DNA of 64,000 nt from positions 310,001 through 374,000 of the forward strand of contig JAEYLX010000026.1 in the NCBI GenBank assembly GCA_023407575.1, given 5' to 3'. The notes under the pieces were generated by a model, which was not told the origin of the DNA, ran no database searches, and worked only from the letters and a program-made list of their open reading frames with translations. Source of the stretch: Bacillota bacterium (GTDB taxonomy: Bacteria > Bacillota > Clostridia > Lachnospirales > Lachnospiraceae). The position numbers were made by a program, and so were the translations under genes. Below are positions 1-8,730 of the stretch, piece after piece; position 1 is the stretch's first letter, and every line of letters starts with the position of its first letter.

Positions 1-69
1 GCTTTCGCTGTTACGGCACTTGTTGGAATGATAGCTGCATTCTTTACACTTAAGAAGAAAGAAGCATAA
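1..69 (+). CDS. C-terminal end of a membrane protein (partial)
   Basis: An open frame enters from the left edge and stops with TAA at 67-69. The last 22 residues are a hydrophobic helix (AFAVTALVGMIAAFFTL) followed by a positively charged KKKEA tail. This is how many multi-spanning transporters, or membrane-anchored surface proteins, end. A rho-independent terminator follows directly, so it closes its own transcription unit. Too little is visible to name the product. Confidence 0.6.
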   Translation, partial: AFAVTALVGMIAAFFTLKKKEA

Positions 70-80
70 TGAAATATTGT

Positions 81-125
81 TCCTCCCGAAGTTTGAACAC
101 CTTCGGGAGGAATTTTATCTTTAGT
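81..125 (+). terminator. Rho-independent terminator
   Basis: An 11-bp perfect stem (TCCTCCCGAAG / CTTCGGGAGGA, loop of 9 nt) is followed by a T-rich stretch. It separates the partial upstream gene from the rhamnosidase gene. Confidence 0.85.
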
Positions 126-153
126 ATAGGACAGTGAATCGGGAGAGAACATT

Positions 154-2703
154 ATGTTAAAAATAAGCAAATTTACATGTGAAAACCTAACACAGGAGTG
201 TGTTACAGACGAAATGTCCCCGAGTTTTTCATATGTAGTGAAAAGTAAAAGACAGGGTGCAAAACTCATAAATGCAAGTCTTTCCATGAACGGTTGGCAG
301 ACACAAACCAGAGAACAAATTGCGATTCCTTATAGGGGAGACAGACTCCACCCTTTTACAACCTATACAGCAGAATTACAGGTTTGGGATGATGCAGGGG
401 AGACAGACTCTTGCACCTGTTCTTTTGAGACGGGAAGAATGGACACACCCTGGCAGGCAAAATGGATTAGCGATGGAGCATATGTGTTTACCGAAAAGAA
501 AGTTTCGCCAGTACCAATAATGTTCAGAAAAGACTTTCCTATTAATAAAAAAGTGAAAAGCGCAAAGATTTACGCCACAGCAATGGGAATATATGAAATG
601 ATGTTAAATGGTAAAAAGGTTGGAAATCGGTATTTTGCTCCGGGATTTACCTCATATAAAACAAGATTGCAATATCAGACCTATGATATTACCGAATTAT
701 TGAAAAATGAAAATGAGCTGGATGTGGTAGTAGCTGGTGGCTGGGCAGTAGGGTCTTTCGTTTTTACGAGAAAAAATAGAGTTACCGCTAATCGGCAAGC
801 GCTGCTTTTGGAACTTCGTGTAATCTACGAAGATGGTGAGACAGAGATTATTAAAACTGATGAGAGCTGGAAGACCACGGAGGAAGGTAATTATTGCACT
901 GCTGATTTTTATGATGGTGAGACTTATGATGCCACAGTGGATTTAAATGCAATCACTTGGCGAAATGCTACTACGGAAAAACTGCGGGTATCGCCAGAAA
1001 TATTTGCAGAAATAGGAGCGCCTGTTATTGCTCATCAGAGAATTAATCCCATTGGCTGTACAAAAACGGAGCACGGACTTATCTATGATTTTGGACAGAA
1101 CTTTGCGGGAGTCGTAGATTTAACCCTAAAGGCGAAGAAAGGTCAGGTAATTACAATACGACATGCAGAACTTTTGAACCCGGATGGAACCTTGAATACA
1201 GCATTTTTAAGAACTGCCAAAGCAACGGTTACCTATATCTGCCGTCAGGGGGAACAGCAGTATTCTCCAAGGTTTACTTATATGGGTTTTCGCTATATAT
1301 GCGTAGATGGAATCTCGCAGGAAGATATTCAAGTAAGTGCCTTAGTACTGTATTCTAATCTGGGGAAAAACGGAGAGTTTAAATGCTCTTCCATAAAGCT
1401 AAATCAGCTCCAAAGTAATATTGTCTGGAGTGCACACTCTAATTTTATGGATATTCCTACGGACTGTCCTCAAAGAGATGAGAGGATGGGATGGACAGGG
1501 GATATCGCGGTATTTGCAGCTACTGCCTGCTATAATTTTGATATGAGCCGTTTTCTGGATAAATGGCTGGCGGATGTGGTAGCAGAACAGCTTCCTACGG
1601 GAGGGATTCCTAACACAGTGCCTGCTCAGGGTTATGGGTTTCCAGCAACTATGCCAGTAATGGCAATTGACTTCTGGGGGGATGCCTGTGTCTTAGTTCC
1701 CTGGGCAGAATACCGTGCCAGAGGAGATAAAAGAATTCTTGAAAAATACTATCCTATGATGAAAAAGTATGTGAATGCCTGCAAGTTCTGGGCGGGATTA
1801 TTCAGTGTAGGAAAGCATAGATATATATGGCATACCCCTTCTATGTTACACTTTGGAGACTGGGTTGCACCGGATGTACCTAAGATGAGTCAATGGCAAA
1901 AAAGAAGTAAATGGACGGCAACTGCAAGTCTTAAAAACACCAGCGGACTTCTTTCACAAATCGCAGAAATACTTGGAAATAAGAAGGACGCTGAAAAATA
2001 TCATAAAATGAGCATATGCACTGCGGATGCATATAGTAATCTGCTTACAGATGGTAAGGGTAGAATGAAAGAAGAATTCCAAACTGCCTATGTTCTGCCT
2101 TTACAATTTGGTATACTGGAAGGGAAAAGCCGCGAGAATGCAGCAAACAATCTGGTAAAGCTGGTTGAAAATGCGGATTATTGTATAGGAACAGGATTTC
2201 CAGGAACCCCTTACATCCTATTTGCTTTAGCAGATAATGGTCATGCAGATGTAGCCTACAGGATGCTGCTTAATGAGAAATGCCCATCCTGGCTATATCA
2301 GATTAAAATGGGTGCTACAACTGTCTGGGAACGCTGGGACGGACTGAATGAAGAAGGTGTGTGCCCTATCGGTGATGACGGCACAGATATGATGATTTCC
2401 TATAATCATTATGCCAGTGGTGCAGTAGGAGATTTCTTGTACCGAAGAGTGGCAGGAATTGAGGAATGTGAAGCAGGGTATAAGAGCTTTCGTATTAAAC
2501 CTGTATTATGTGAGGAGCTATCCTTTGCAAGAGGGCAAGTGGAGACTCCATATGGGCAGATTATTTCTCATTGGAAGATAAAAGAAGACCTTTTCACAAT
2601 TCAGATACAGGTACCTATGGGGACAGAATGCAGATTACAGCTGCCAGATGGAAGTGAAGAAATTCTGGTAAGCGGAGATTATGAACGCAGGTGCAGACTT
2701 TAA
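154..2703 (+). CDS. Alpha-L-rhamnosidase, glycoside hydrolase family 78
   Basis: Hydrolyses terminal alpha-L-rhamnose from plant glycosides or pectin side chains. The 849-residue length and architecture fit GH78: N-terminal beta-sandwich domains, a middle (alpha/alpha)6 barrel and a C-terminal beta domain. The GH78 acidic motif DCPQRDERMGWTGD lies near residues 437-450 and carries candidate catalytic and substrate-binding acids; WERWDG with a downstream HYASGAVGDF are further typical barrel motifs. There is no signal peptide, so the enzyme is probably cytoplasmic and acts on imported rhamnosides. A GGGAGAG ribosome binding site precedes the ATG by 6-7 nt. It is followed by its own terminator, then the rhamnose regulator and catabolic genes, so it supplies free rhamnose to rhaA-rhaB-rhaD. 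The family call is secure; the exact natural substrate is not. Confidence 0.93.
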   Translation: MLKISKFTCENLTQECVTDEMSPSFSYVVKSKRQGAKLINASLSMNGWQTQTREQIAIPYRGDRLHPFTTYTAELQVWDDAGETDSCTCSFETGRMDTPWQAKWISDGAYVFTEKKVSPVPIMFRKDFPINKKVKSAKIYATAMGIYEMMLNGKKVGNRYFAPGFTSYKTRLQYQTYDITELLKNENELDVVVAGGWAVGSFVFTRKNRVTANRQALLLELRVIYEDGETEIIKTDESWKTTEEGNYCTADFYDGETYDATVDLNAITWRNATTEKLRVSPEIFAEIGAPVIAHQRINPIGCTKTEHGLIYDFGQNFAGVVDLTLKAKKGQVITIRHAELLNPDGTLNTAFLRTAKATVTYICRQGEQQYSPRFTYMGFRYICVDGISQEDIQVSALVLYSNLGKNGEFKCSSIKLNQLQSNIVWSAHSNFMDIPTDCPQRDERMGWTGDIAVFAATACYNFDMSRFLDKWLADVVAEQLPTGGIPNTVPAQGYGFPATMPVMAIDFWGDACVLVPWAEYRARGDKRILEKYYPMMKKYVNACKFWAGLFSVGKHRYIWHTPSMLHFGDWVAPDVPKMSQWQKRSKWTATASLKNTSGLLSQIAEILGNKKDAEKYHKMSICTADAYSNLLTDGKGRMKEEFQTAYVLPLQFGILEGKSRENAANNLVKLVENADYCIGTGFPGTPYILFALADNGHADVAYRMLLNEKCPSWLYQIKMGATTVWERWDGLNEEGVCPIGDDGTDMMISYNHYASGAVGDFLYRRVAGIEECEAGYKSFRIKPVLCEELSFARGQVETPYGQIISHWKIKEDLFTIQIQVPMGTECRLQLPDGSEEILVSGDYERRCRL

Positions 2704-2711
2704 CCTAAGCG

Positions 2712-2748
2712 ACGGGCAGTAATAAATTACTGCTCGTTTTTCTTGTTT
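2712..2748 (+). terminator. Rho-independent terminator after the rhamnosidase
   Basis: An 11-bp stem with one G-T pair (ACGGGCAGTAA / TTACTGCTCGT) and a TAAA loop is followed by TTTTCTTGTTTT. It closes the rhamnosidase transcript. Confidence 0.85.
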
Positions 2749-2832
2749 TATTATGTGGATATTAGTAAAATATAAAGATAAGTACAAAGAAACACTTTAT
2801 GATTCATATTATGGGAAGGAAAGTGAGGCTGC

Positions 2833-3804
2833 ATGACAGAGGATTTATTGATGGAGTTACGAAAGATTACATCAGAGGAAGAACAACTGCTATATGGTAA
2901 ACGCGAGATAGAAAAAGAGCTATATATGTCGTCGGATGCCAATGTGATTGATGCTTCAAAATTACTGGATGCAGGTGAGTTGATTCGGGTAAGAACACAT
3001 ACCAGATTTGTACACTTTCCCGCACATACGCACAACTATATTGAAATGATTTATATGTGCTCGGGTAATACAAGGCACATAATTAATAAGGAAGATGTTG
3101 TCCTTCAACAGGGAGAATTATTATTTCTTAATCAGCAGGCAACACAGGAAATATATCCCGCTGGTGAAAAGGATATTGCAGTTAACTTTATTATTTTACC
3201 TGAGTTTTTTGACTATGTATTAAAAATGACTGAGGCTGAGGAAAATCTTCTGAGAGATTTTATTATAGACTGTCTTAGGGGGCAGAATGAAGCCTCGGGC
3301 TATCTGCATTTTAAAGTCACGGACATTCTGCCGATTCAAAATTTAATAGAAAATTTAATTTGGATGATTGCATATAAACAGCCCAATAAGCGGAGTATTA
3401 ATCAGGTTACCATGGGATTATTGTTTTTACAGTTGATGGATCATATGGATAAGCTGGAAACAAATAAAGCAAGTGAAGCACGAAAATTAATGATTCAGGT
3501 TTTAACTTATATAGAGGAGCATTATCGGGAAGGGGAGCTTTCAAAATTGGCGAAAAGCCTTCATTATGACTTGTATTGGTTATCCAGAGAAATAAAAAGA
3601 CAGACAGGTAAGACCTATACAGAATTAATACAGGCAAAAAGACTTGGCCAGGCGGCGTACCTGCTGACGACAACTGCAATGACTGTATTAGAGATAGCAA
3701 TAGCAGTGGGTTATGATAATGTCAGCTATTTTCATCGAATCTTTCAGCAACGTTATGGAATGACTCCAAGGAAATATCGTGTGAATAAGGAAAGAGCATT
3801 ATGA
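2833..3804 (+). CDS. AraC-family transcriptional regulator, probable rhamnose regulator
   Basis: A 323-residue protein with an N-terminal cupin-like sensor domain (residues about 50-140, including a FPAHTHNYIEMIYM segment) and a C-terminal pair of helix-turn-helix motifs (about 220-323). The signature stretch IAIAVGYDNVSYFHRIFQQRYG leads into TPRKYR, as is usual for AraC/XylS proteins. It sits between the rhamnosidase and rhaB, with terminators on both sides, so it is monocistronic. Position and domain plan resemble RhaS/RhaR-type activators that bind L-rhamnose in the cupin domain. That rhamnose is the ligand is inferred from the neighbours. A GTGAGG motif upstream of the ATG serves as ribosome binding site. 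Confidence 0.85.
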   Translation: MTEDLLMELRKITSEEEQLLYGKREIEKELYMSSDANVIDASKLLDAGELIRVRTHTRFVHFPAHTHNYIEMIYMCSGNTRHIINKEDVVLQQGELLFLNQQATQEIYPAGEKDIAVNFIILPEFFDYVLKMTEAEENLLRDFIIDCLRGQNEASGYLHFKVTDILPIQNLIENLIWMIAYKQPNKRSINQVTMGLLFLQLMDHMDKLETNKASEARKLMIQVLTYIEEHYREGELSKLAKSLHYDLYWLSREIKRQTGKTYTELIQAKRLGQAAYLLTTTAMTVLEIAIAVGYDNVSYFHRIFQQRYGMTPRKYRVNKERAL

Positions 3805-3812
3805 TTGCAAAT

Positions 3813-3850
3813 AAGGACACTTTTTTAAACAAAAGGTGTTCTTTTTTTTT
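3813..3850 (+). terminator. Rho-independent terminator after the AraC gene
   Basis: A stem of AAGGACACTTTT paired with AAAAGGTGTTCTT (two G-T pairs) is followed by an uninterrupted run of nine T. It lies between the regulator and rhaB. Confidence 0.8.
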
Positions 3851-3910
3851 AGTCATAAAGCAGATAGTATAAAAACATACAGATACCGAAAAACAGGAGG
3901 ACAGATAAAC

Positions 3911-5311
3911 ATGACACAGTATTTTCTGGCAATAGATATCGGTGCGTCAAGCGGACGGCATATACTAGCCCATCTAGAGCGAGGGGAAATGATACTGGAG
4001 GAGATTCACCGTTTTCCAAATGGGATGCTAGAACAAAATGGAGAGCTGATTTGGGATATTGACGGATTGTTCGAAGAGATTAAGGTAGGAATGAAAAAAT
4101 GTAGAGAATTGAATAAAGTACCTGTTAGTGTTGGAATCGATACTTGGGCAGTAGATTTTGTCCTGCTGGATGAGCAAAAGAAACGTATAGGTAATGCAGT
4201 AGCATATCGAGATGACAGAACTGTTGGAGCAGATACAGAAGTATATAGAATTATTTCAGAAAAAGAGCTGTATCAGGAGACAGGGATACAAAAACAGATC
4301 TTTAATACAATCTATCAGCTAATGGCCCTAAAAATAAAAAAACCGGAGGAATTAAAAAAAGCAAAGACACTTTTGATGATACCGGACTATTTTCACTATC
4401 TACTCACAGGGAAAGCTGCTACGGAATACACCAATGCCACTACAACACAGCTGGTTTGCCCCAAGACCAAGATATGGAATAGGGATTTGGTAAAAAAACT
4501 GGGATATCCTGAACAGATATTTCAACAGATTTTAATGCCCGGAAGTGAACTGGGGCGTTTGACCCCAGAAATACAGAAGGAACTAGGCTACGACTGTAAA
4601 GTGATACTTCCAGCAACTCATGATACGGGTTCTGCAGTCCTGGCAGTACCAAGTAACCAGCCAGATATGCTCTATATCAGCTCGGGGACCTGGTCTTTGA
4701 TGGGAACAGAGCTGCAGGAGGCTAATTGTTCAACGGTGAACGAAGCCTGTAATTTTACGAATGAGGGTGGATATGAATATCGCTTCCGCTATCTAAAAAA
4801 TATTATGGGTCTATGGATGATTCAATCCGTAAAACAAGAAATTGCTAAGGATTTAGAATATGGTACCATCTGCTCCATGGCATCAAAGGAGCAAATAAAG
4901 TCAATTGTCAACTGCAATGAGGACCGATTCCTTGCTCCAGAGAGTATGACAGCAGAAGTGCAAAAAGCCTGTGAGGAATCCAAACAGCAAATACCCAATG
5001 GTGTGGGGGAAGTGGCAGCAGTAATCTATAACAGTCTGGCAAAATGCTATGCGGATACACTCCAGGAATTAGAAGCAGTTACAGGCAAAAAGTATGACAG
5101 AATCCACATCATAGGCGGCGGTGCAAATGCAGATTATCTAAATGGATTAACCGCTAAGCTGACAGGGAAAACAGTATATGCAGGTCCAATAGAAGCAACT
5201 GCCATTGGAAATATTGCAGCACAGATGGTAACAGAAAATGCATTGGCAGATCTGCGTGAGGCAAGAGATTGTATCCATCAATCATTTGCAATCTCAATGT
5301 ATGAACCCTGA
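3911..5311 (+). CDS. rhaB: Rhamnulokinase
   Basis: Phosphorylates L-rhamnulose to L-rhamnulose 1-phosphate with ATP, the second step of rhamnose breakdown. It belongs to the FGGY kinase family: the N-terminal phosphate motif is AIDIGASSGRH (residues 7-17), a GTWSLMG segment follows in the second half, and IIGGGANADYLNGL is the C-terminal adenosine motif. The ATG at 3911 is chosen because AACAGGAGG ends 10 nt upstream; the frame stays open further upstream, but that stretch is the T-tract of the preceding terminator. At 466 residues the length is slightly under the usual 480-490. rhaA follows after 131 bp and rhaD after that. Confidence 0.93.
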   Translation: MTQYFLAIDIGASSGRHILAHLERGEMILEEIHRFPNGMLEQNGELIWDIDGLFEEIKVGMKKCRELNKVPVSVGIDTWAVDFVLLDEQKKRIGNAVAYRDDRTVGADTEVYRIISEKELYQETGIQKQIFNTIYQLMALKIKKPEELKKAKTLLMIPDYFHYLLTGKAATEYTNATTTQLVCPKTKIWNRDLVKKLGYPEQIFQQILMPGSELGRLTPEIQKELGYDCKVILPATHDTGSAVLAVPSNQPDMLYISSGTWSLMGTELQEANCSTVNEACNFTNEGGYEYRFRYLKNIMGLWMIQSVKQEIAKDLEYGTICSMASKEQIKSIVNCNEDRFLAPESMTAEVQKACEESKQQIPNGVGEVAAVIYNSLAKCYADTLQELEAVTGKKYDRIHIIGGGANADYLNGLTAKLTGKTVYAGPIEATAIGNIAAQMVTENALADLREARDCIHQSFAISMYEP

Positions 5312-5442
5312 TAGCCATGGAAGATGATAAATTACTAACTATAATAATAGGAACTATACAGATGCGAGCACGATAACCTGAGGTTTTCTAACAGTTTGTC
5401 TCTGAACAGTTTCAAATATTAAAAGAAAGAGGATTGAATTTG

Positions 5443-6696
5443 ATGAAGCAGGAACGATATGAATCGGCAAAGGAAATGTATCATAGCATGGGAGTAGATA
5501 CAGAGGCGGCAATTGCAAAACTGAAAGAAATCCCGGTATCCCTTCATTGCTGGCAAGGGGATGATGTAACTGGATTTGACCATGATGGACCTTTGACCGG
5601 AGGAATACAGACAACCGGTAACTATCCTGGTAAGGCAAGGACACCGGAAGAATTGATGCAGGATATGAATCAGGCTCTAAACCTAATGCCTGGTAAAAAG
5701 AAATTAAATCTACATGCAAGCTATGCTATCTTTGAAAGTGGCGAATATGCTGACCGTAATAAATTAGAGCCAAAGCATTTTGCAAAGTGGGTTGCTTTTG
5801 CAAAAGAAAGAAATATGGGGATTGACTTTAATCCAACATTTTTCTCACATGAGAAGGTAAAGGATGGTCTCACTTTGTCCAGTCCTGATGATAGCATACG
5901 AAAATTCTGGATAGAGCATGGGAAAGCCTGTGTCCGCATTTCAGAGTATTTTGCAAAAGAGACAGGAGTAACTTGTGTCATGAATATCTGGACGGGTGAT
6001 GGTTATAAGGATATCCCGGCAGACCGTATGGGACCCAGAATGCGCTATAAGGATTCTATTGAACAAATATTATCAGAGCCTTTTGATAGAAATCTGGTAA
6101 AACCGTGTGTAGAGTCAAAAGTCTTTGGAATTGGAGTTGAATCCTATACGGTGGGTTCTGCTGAATTTACCTTAAGCTTTGCCGCTATGCATGAAGGGTG
6201 TCTTCCCCTTATGGATAATGGACATTATCATCCCACAGAAGTGGTATCCGATAAGATACCGGCATTGCTCTGCTATTATCCTGAGATTGCATTGCATATT
6301 ACAAGGCCAGTTCGCTGGGACAGCGATCATGTCGTTCTTTTCGACGATGAAACAAAGGAAATGGCAAAAGAAATTGTACGCTGTAACGCATTAGACCGTG
6401 TTTATATGGCACTGGATTATTTTGATGCTAGTATTAACCGGGTAGCTGCCTGGACGATTGGATTTCGCAGTTGGCAGAAAGCGTTATTAAATGCACTTTG
6501 TACACCAAATGAGTTATTAAAAAAGCTTCAGGAGGAAAATCGTCTGACAGAACTTATGATGTTACAGGAGGAAGTAAAAACCTACCCGTTTGGTGACATC
6601 TGGGCAGAGTATTGCAGACAGTGCGAGGTGAAAGAAGATAGCAGCTGGTTCCAGGATATTAAAAAATATGAAGCTGAAGTGTTGCGCAATCGATAA
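5443..6696 (+). CDS. rhaA: L-rhamnose isomerase
   Basis: Converts L-rhamnose to L-rhamnulose, the first catabolic step. The 417-residue length matches the family (about 419 in E. coli). Recognisable family stretches include LHCWQGDDVTGF near residue 34, FNPTFFSHEKVKDG, and the metal-site segment DNGHYHPTEVVSDKIPALL followed by RPVRWDSDHVV, which contain the His and Asp ligands of the Mn site. The ATG at 5443 sits 10 nt after AAAGAAAGAGG; an in-frame TTG at 5434 is too close to that site. It lies between rhaB and rhaD in the same direction, an operon arrangement for complete conversion of rhamnose to dihydroxyacetone phosphate and lactaldehyde. Confidence 0.95.
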   Translation: MKQERYESAKEMYHSMGVDTEAAIAKLKEIPVSLHCWQGDDVTGFDHDGPLTGGIQTTGNYPGKARTPEELMQDMNQALNLMPGKKKLNLHASYAIFESGEYADRNKLEPKHFAKWVAFAKERNMGIDFNPTFFSHEKVKDGLTLSSPDDSIRKFWIEHGKACVRISEYFAKETGVTCVMNIWTGDGYKDIPADRMGPRMRYKDSIEQILSEPFDRNLVKPCVESKVFGIGVESYTVGSAEFTLSFAAMHEGCLPLMDNGHYHPTEVVSDKIPALLCYYPEIALHITRPVRWDSDHVVLFDDETKEMAKEIVRCNALDRVYMALDYFDASINRVAAWTIGFRSWQKALLNALCTPNELLKKLQEENRLTELMMLQEEVKTYPFGDIWAEYCRQCEVKEDSSWFQDIKKYEAEVLRNR

Positions 6697-6823
6697 ATCA
6701 GAGTACGAGGACGTAAGAATAGTTTAATGATTTGCACTAAAGAATACAAGGAGAAGAGTGAAAGATAAATCATTTCCACTCGGAAAGAGTCAGCTTTGTA
6801 GTCGTCTCTTTCAATATATTTTT

Positions 6824-6839
6824 AAATAGCGCAATGCGC
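6824..6839 (+). promoter_or_regulatory. AAATAGCGCAATGCGC motif ahead of rhaD, shared with the symporter gene
   Basis: The 16-bp string lies just before the rhaD ribosome binding site (TAGGAGG at 6844-6850). It includes the small inverted repeat GCGC-AAT-GCGC. A copy with one change occurs at 10184-10199 ahead of the GPH symporter gene. It may be an operator or an RNA element; the function is unknown. Just upstream, at 6784-6812, a weak GAAAGAG/CTCTTTC hairpin could cause partial termination between rhaA and rhaD. Confidence 0.35.
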
Positions 6840-6855
6840 CTTATAGGAGGAAAAA

Positions 6856-7683
6856 ATGAATTTTTTAGATGCTGAATTTGTACAAGGATTTATTAGAATG
6901 TCAAATGATGGGTGGGAACAAGGATGGCATGAGAGAAATGGCGGAAACCTTTCTTATCGTGTAAAACCAGAGGAAATTGAACTAGTAAAAGAGAACTTTA
7001 AGGAAAAGGAATGGCAGCCGATTGGAACAAGTGTACCAAAGCTTGCAAAGGAGTACTTTCTGGTAACTGGCAGCGGAAAATATTTTCGGAATGTAATGAT
7101 TAAACCAGAGGACTCAATCTGCATGATTGAGCTTGATAGTGAAGGTGAAAACTACAGGATAGTATGGGGACTTATAAATGGTGGAAGACCAACTTCAGAG
7201 TTACCTTCTCATCTTATGAACCATGAAGTGAAAAAGCTTTCCACGGATGGAAAACATCGAGTTATTTATCACGCGCATACAACAAATACCATTGCACTTA
7301 CATTTGTTCTTCCGCTGAAAGACGAGGTATTTACAAGAGAATTGTGGGAAATGGCAACCGAATGTCCAGTGGTCTTTCCCGCAGGAATTGGTGTAGTACC
7401 GTGGATGGTTCCTGGTGGACGTGATATTGCAGTAGCAACCAGTAAATTGATGCGGCAATATGATGTTGCTATATGGGCTCATCATGGAATGTTTGCGGCT
7501 GGAGAAGATTTTGATCTTACCTTTGGGTTGATGCATACCGTTGAAAAATCTGCAGAGATCTTGGTTAAAATGTTGTCTATGCAGCCAAATAAATTACACA
7601 CCATCCAAGTGGATGAGTTTAAGCATCTTGCCAAGGACTTTAAAGTAACTTTGCCAGAAAAATTTTTATATGAGAAAGAGTGA
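6856..7683 (+). CDS. rhaD: Rhamnulose-1-phosphate aldolase
   Basis: A class II zinc aldolase that splits L-rhamnulose 1-phosphate into dihydroxyacetone phosphate and L-lactaldehyde. The 275 residues match E. coli RhaD in length. The expected zinc site is visible: Glu115 in TSELPSH, His139 and His141 in HAHTTN, and the later histidines 209/210 in AHHGMFA. The N-terminus (NGGNLSYR) is also typical. TAGGAGG lies 5 nt before the ATG. It is the last gene of the rhamnose group. No lactaldehyde reductase or dehydrogenase gene lies nearby, so lactaldehyde must be handled by genes outside the window. Confidence 0.95.
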   Translation: MNFLDAEFVQGFIRMSNDGWEQGWHERNGGNLSYRVKPEEIELVKENFKEKEWQPIGTSVPKLAKEYFLVTGSGKYFRNVMIKPEDSICMIELDSEGENYRIVWGLINGGRPTSELPSHLMNHEVKKLSTDGKHRVIYHAHTTNTIALTFVLPLKDEVFTRELWEMATECPVVFPAGIGVVPWMVPGGRDIAVATSKLMRQYDVAIWAHHGMFAAGEDFDLTFGLMHTVEKSAEILVKMLSMQPNKLHTIQVDEFKHLAKDFKVTLPEKFLYEKE

Positions 7684-8019
7684 TTATCGAGTCTCATTTT
7701 ACCTTAATAAATAAATGCGAACAACGATTAGAACAATCTCTATGGTGAATTTCAATATAAAAGGAACCGCTTGAATGAAAAGGAATTAAGTGTTATAAAC
7801 TATTGTATCGATTAAAACCAAGCTCGAAAACCTGCGGTTCCCGTGCTTTTTGGCTCTCACTAAACAAGAATACTTGATAAGTGAAACAATTTATCATTTC
7901 ATCGTGTACTTAAATATTATCTATAGAAAGCAAGCTTTGATTGCTAGCTTTTAAGTATTCTGATTGCGTCAAATAATTACAAATTATTTATATAAGAAAG
8001 TAGGAAAGGGTTTGCAAAT
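7684..8019. other. Intergenic region between rhaD and the two-component genes
   Basis: No gene is seen in these 336 bp. The region holds an inverted pair GGAACCGC (7763-7770) / GCGGTTCC (7834-7841). The segment at 7817-7848 resembles the reverse complement of 45070-45101. A second hairpin-like stretch around 7915-7960 contains AAAGCAAGC / GCTAGCTTT. One of these may end the rha transcript, but none has a good T-tract apart from CTTTTT at 7846-7851. Confidence 0.4.
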
Positions 8020-8730
8020 ATGATTCGAATAGCTATTGTTGAAGATGATAAGAACTATACAGAAGTATTGATAAAGTATATCAAAAGATATGAAGCAGAA
8101 ACGAATCAAAAGTTTAATATTTTAACCTTCGAAGATGGAGAAGATATTGTTACAAACTACGCGGCAAACTATGATATCATTCTTATGGATGTTGAAATGC
8201 AGTTTATGGATGGTGTGAGTTCAGCAGAAGAGATTAGAAAAATAGATACTGAAGTGGTCATTATTTTCATAACAAATATGCCGCAATATGCTATGAAAGG
8301 TTATGCAGTAGAGGCTCTTGATTATGTGTTGAAGCCAATAAACTATTATGCATTTTCACAAAGAATAGACCGTGCAATTAGTCGAATGCAACGACGCTCC
8401 AGAAAGTATTTGCCTATCTCTTATAAAGGTGGGATTAAAAAAATTGATATATCAGACATTTACTATATAGAAGTTCAGGATCATAATCTTTATTATCATA
8501 TAAAAAATGGAACCTTTATTGAGAGAGGAACCATGAAGGAATTGGAACACAATCTGGCTGGTGAAGGGTTTTTTAGATGCAATAAATGTTATTTGGTAAA
8601 CCTTGAATATGTGGAAGGCTGTGAAGAAAACGATGTGATTATAGGCAACGAAAGGGTACAGGTAAGCAGGGGACGGAAAAAGGAACTGCTGGATGTTTTA
8701 AACAACTACATGAATGAGGTAAGCAAATAA
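8020..8730 (+). CDS. LytTR-family response regulator (AgrA/VirR-like)
   Basis: A 236-residue two-domain regulator. The receiver domain (1-120) carries the acidic pair in VEDD and the phospho-acceptor Asp57 in IILMDVEM, with the switch lysine in VLKPINYY. The C-terminal LytTR DNA-binding domain (about 135-230) contains the usual IYYIEVQDHNLYYH and FFRCNKCYLVNLEYV stretches. It overlaps by one base (TAATG) with the following GHKL kinase gene, so the two are translationally coupled. No AgrB/AgrD-type peptide genes are present nearby, so the signal is unknown. The location, between the rhamnose genes and a GPH symporter, hints at control of the symporter, but this is inference. Confidence 0.9.
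   Translation: MIRIAIVEDDKNYTEVLIKYIKRYEAETNQKFNILTFEDGEDIVTNYAANYDIILMDVEMQFMDGVSSAEEIRKIDTEVVIIFITNMPQYAMKGYAVEALDYVLKPINYYAFSQRIDRAISRMQRRSRKYLPISYKGGIKKIDISDIYYIEVQDHNLYYHIKNGTFIERGTMKELEHNLAGEGFFRCNKCYLVNLEYVEGCEENDVIIGNERVQVSRGRKKELLDVLNNYMNEVSK

Noticed and set aside
7201..7536. Minus-strand frame inside rhaD
   Set aside because: Shadow of rhaD, whose zinc-site motifs are all in the plus frame.
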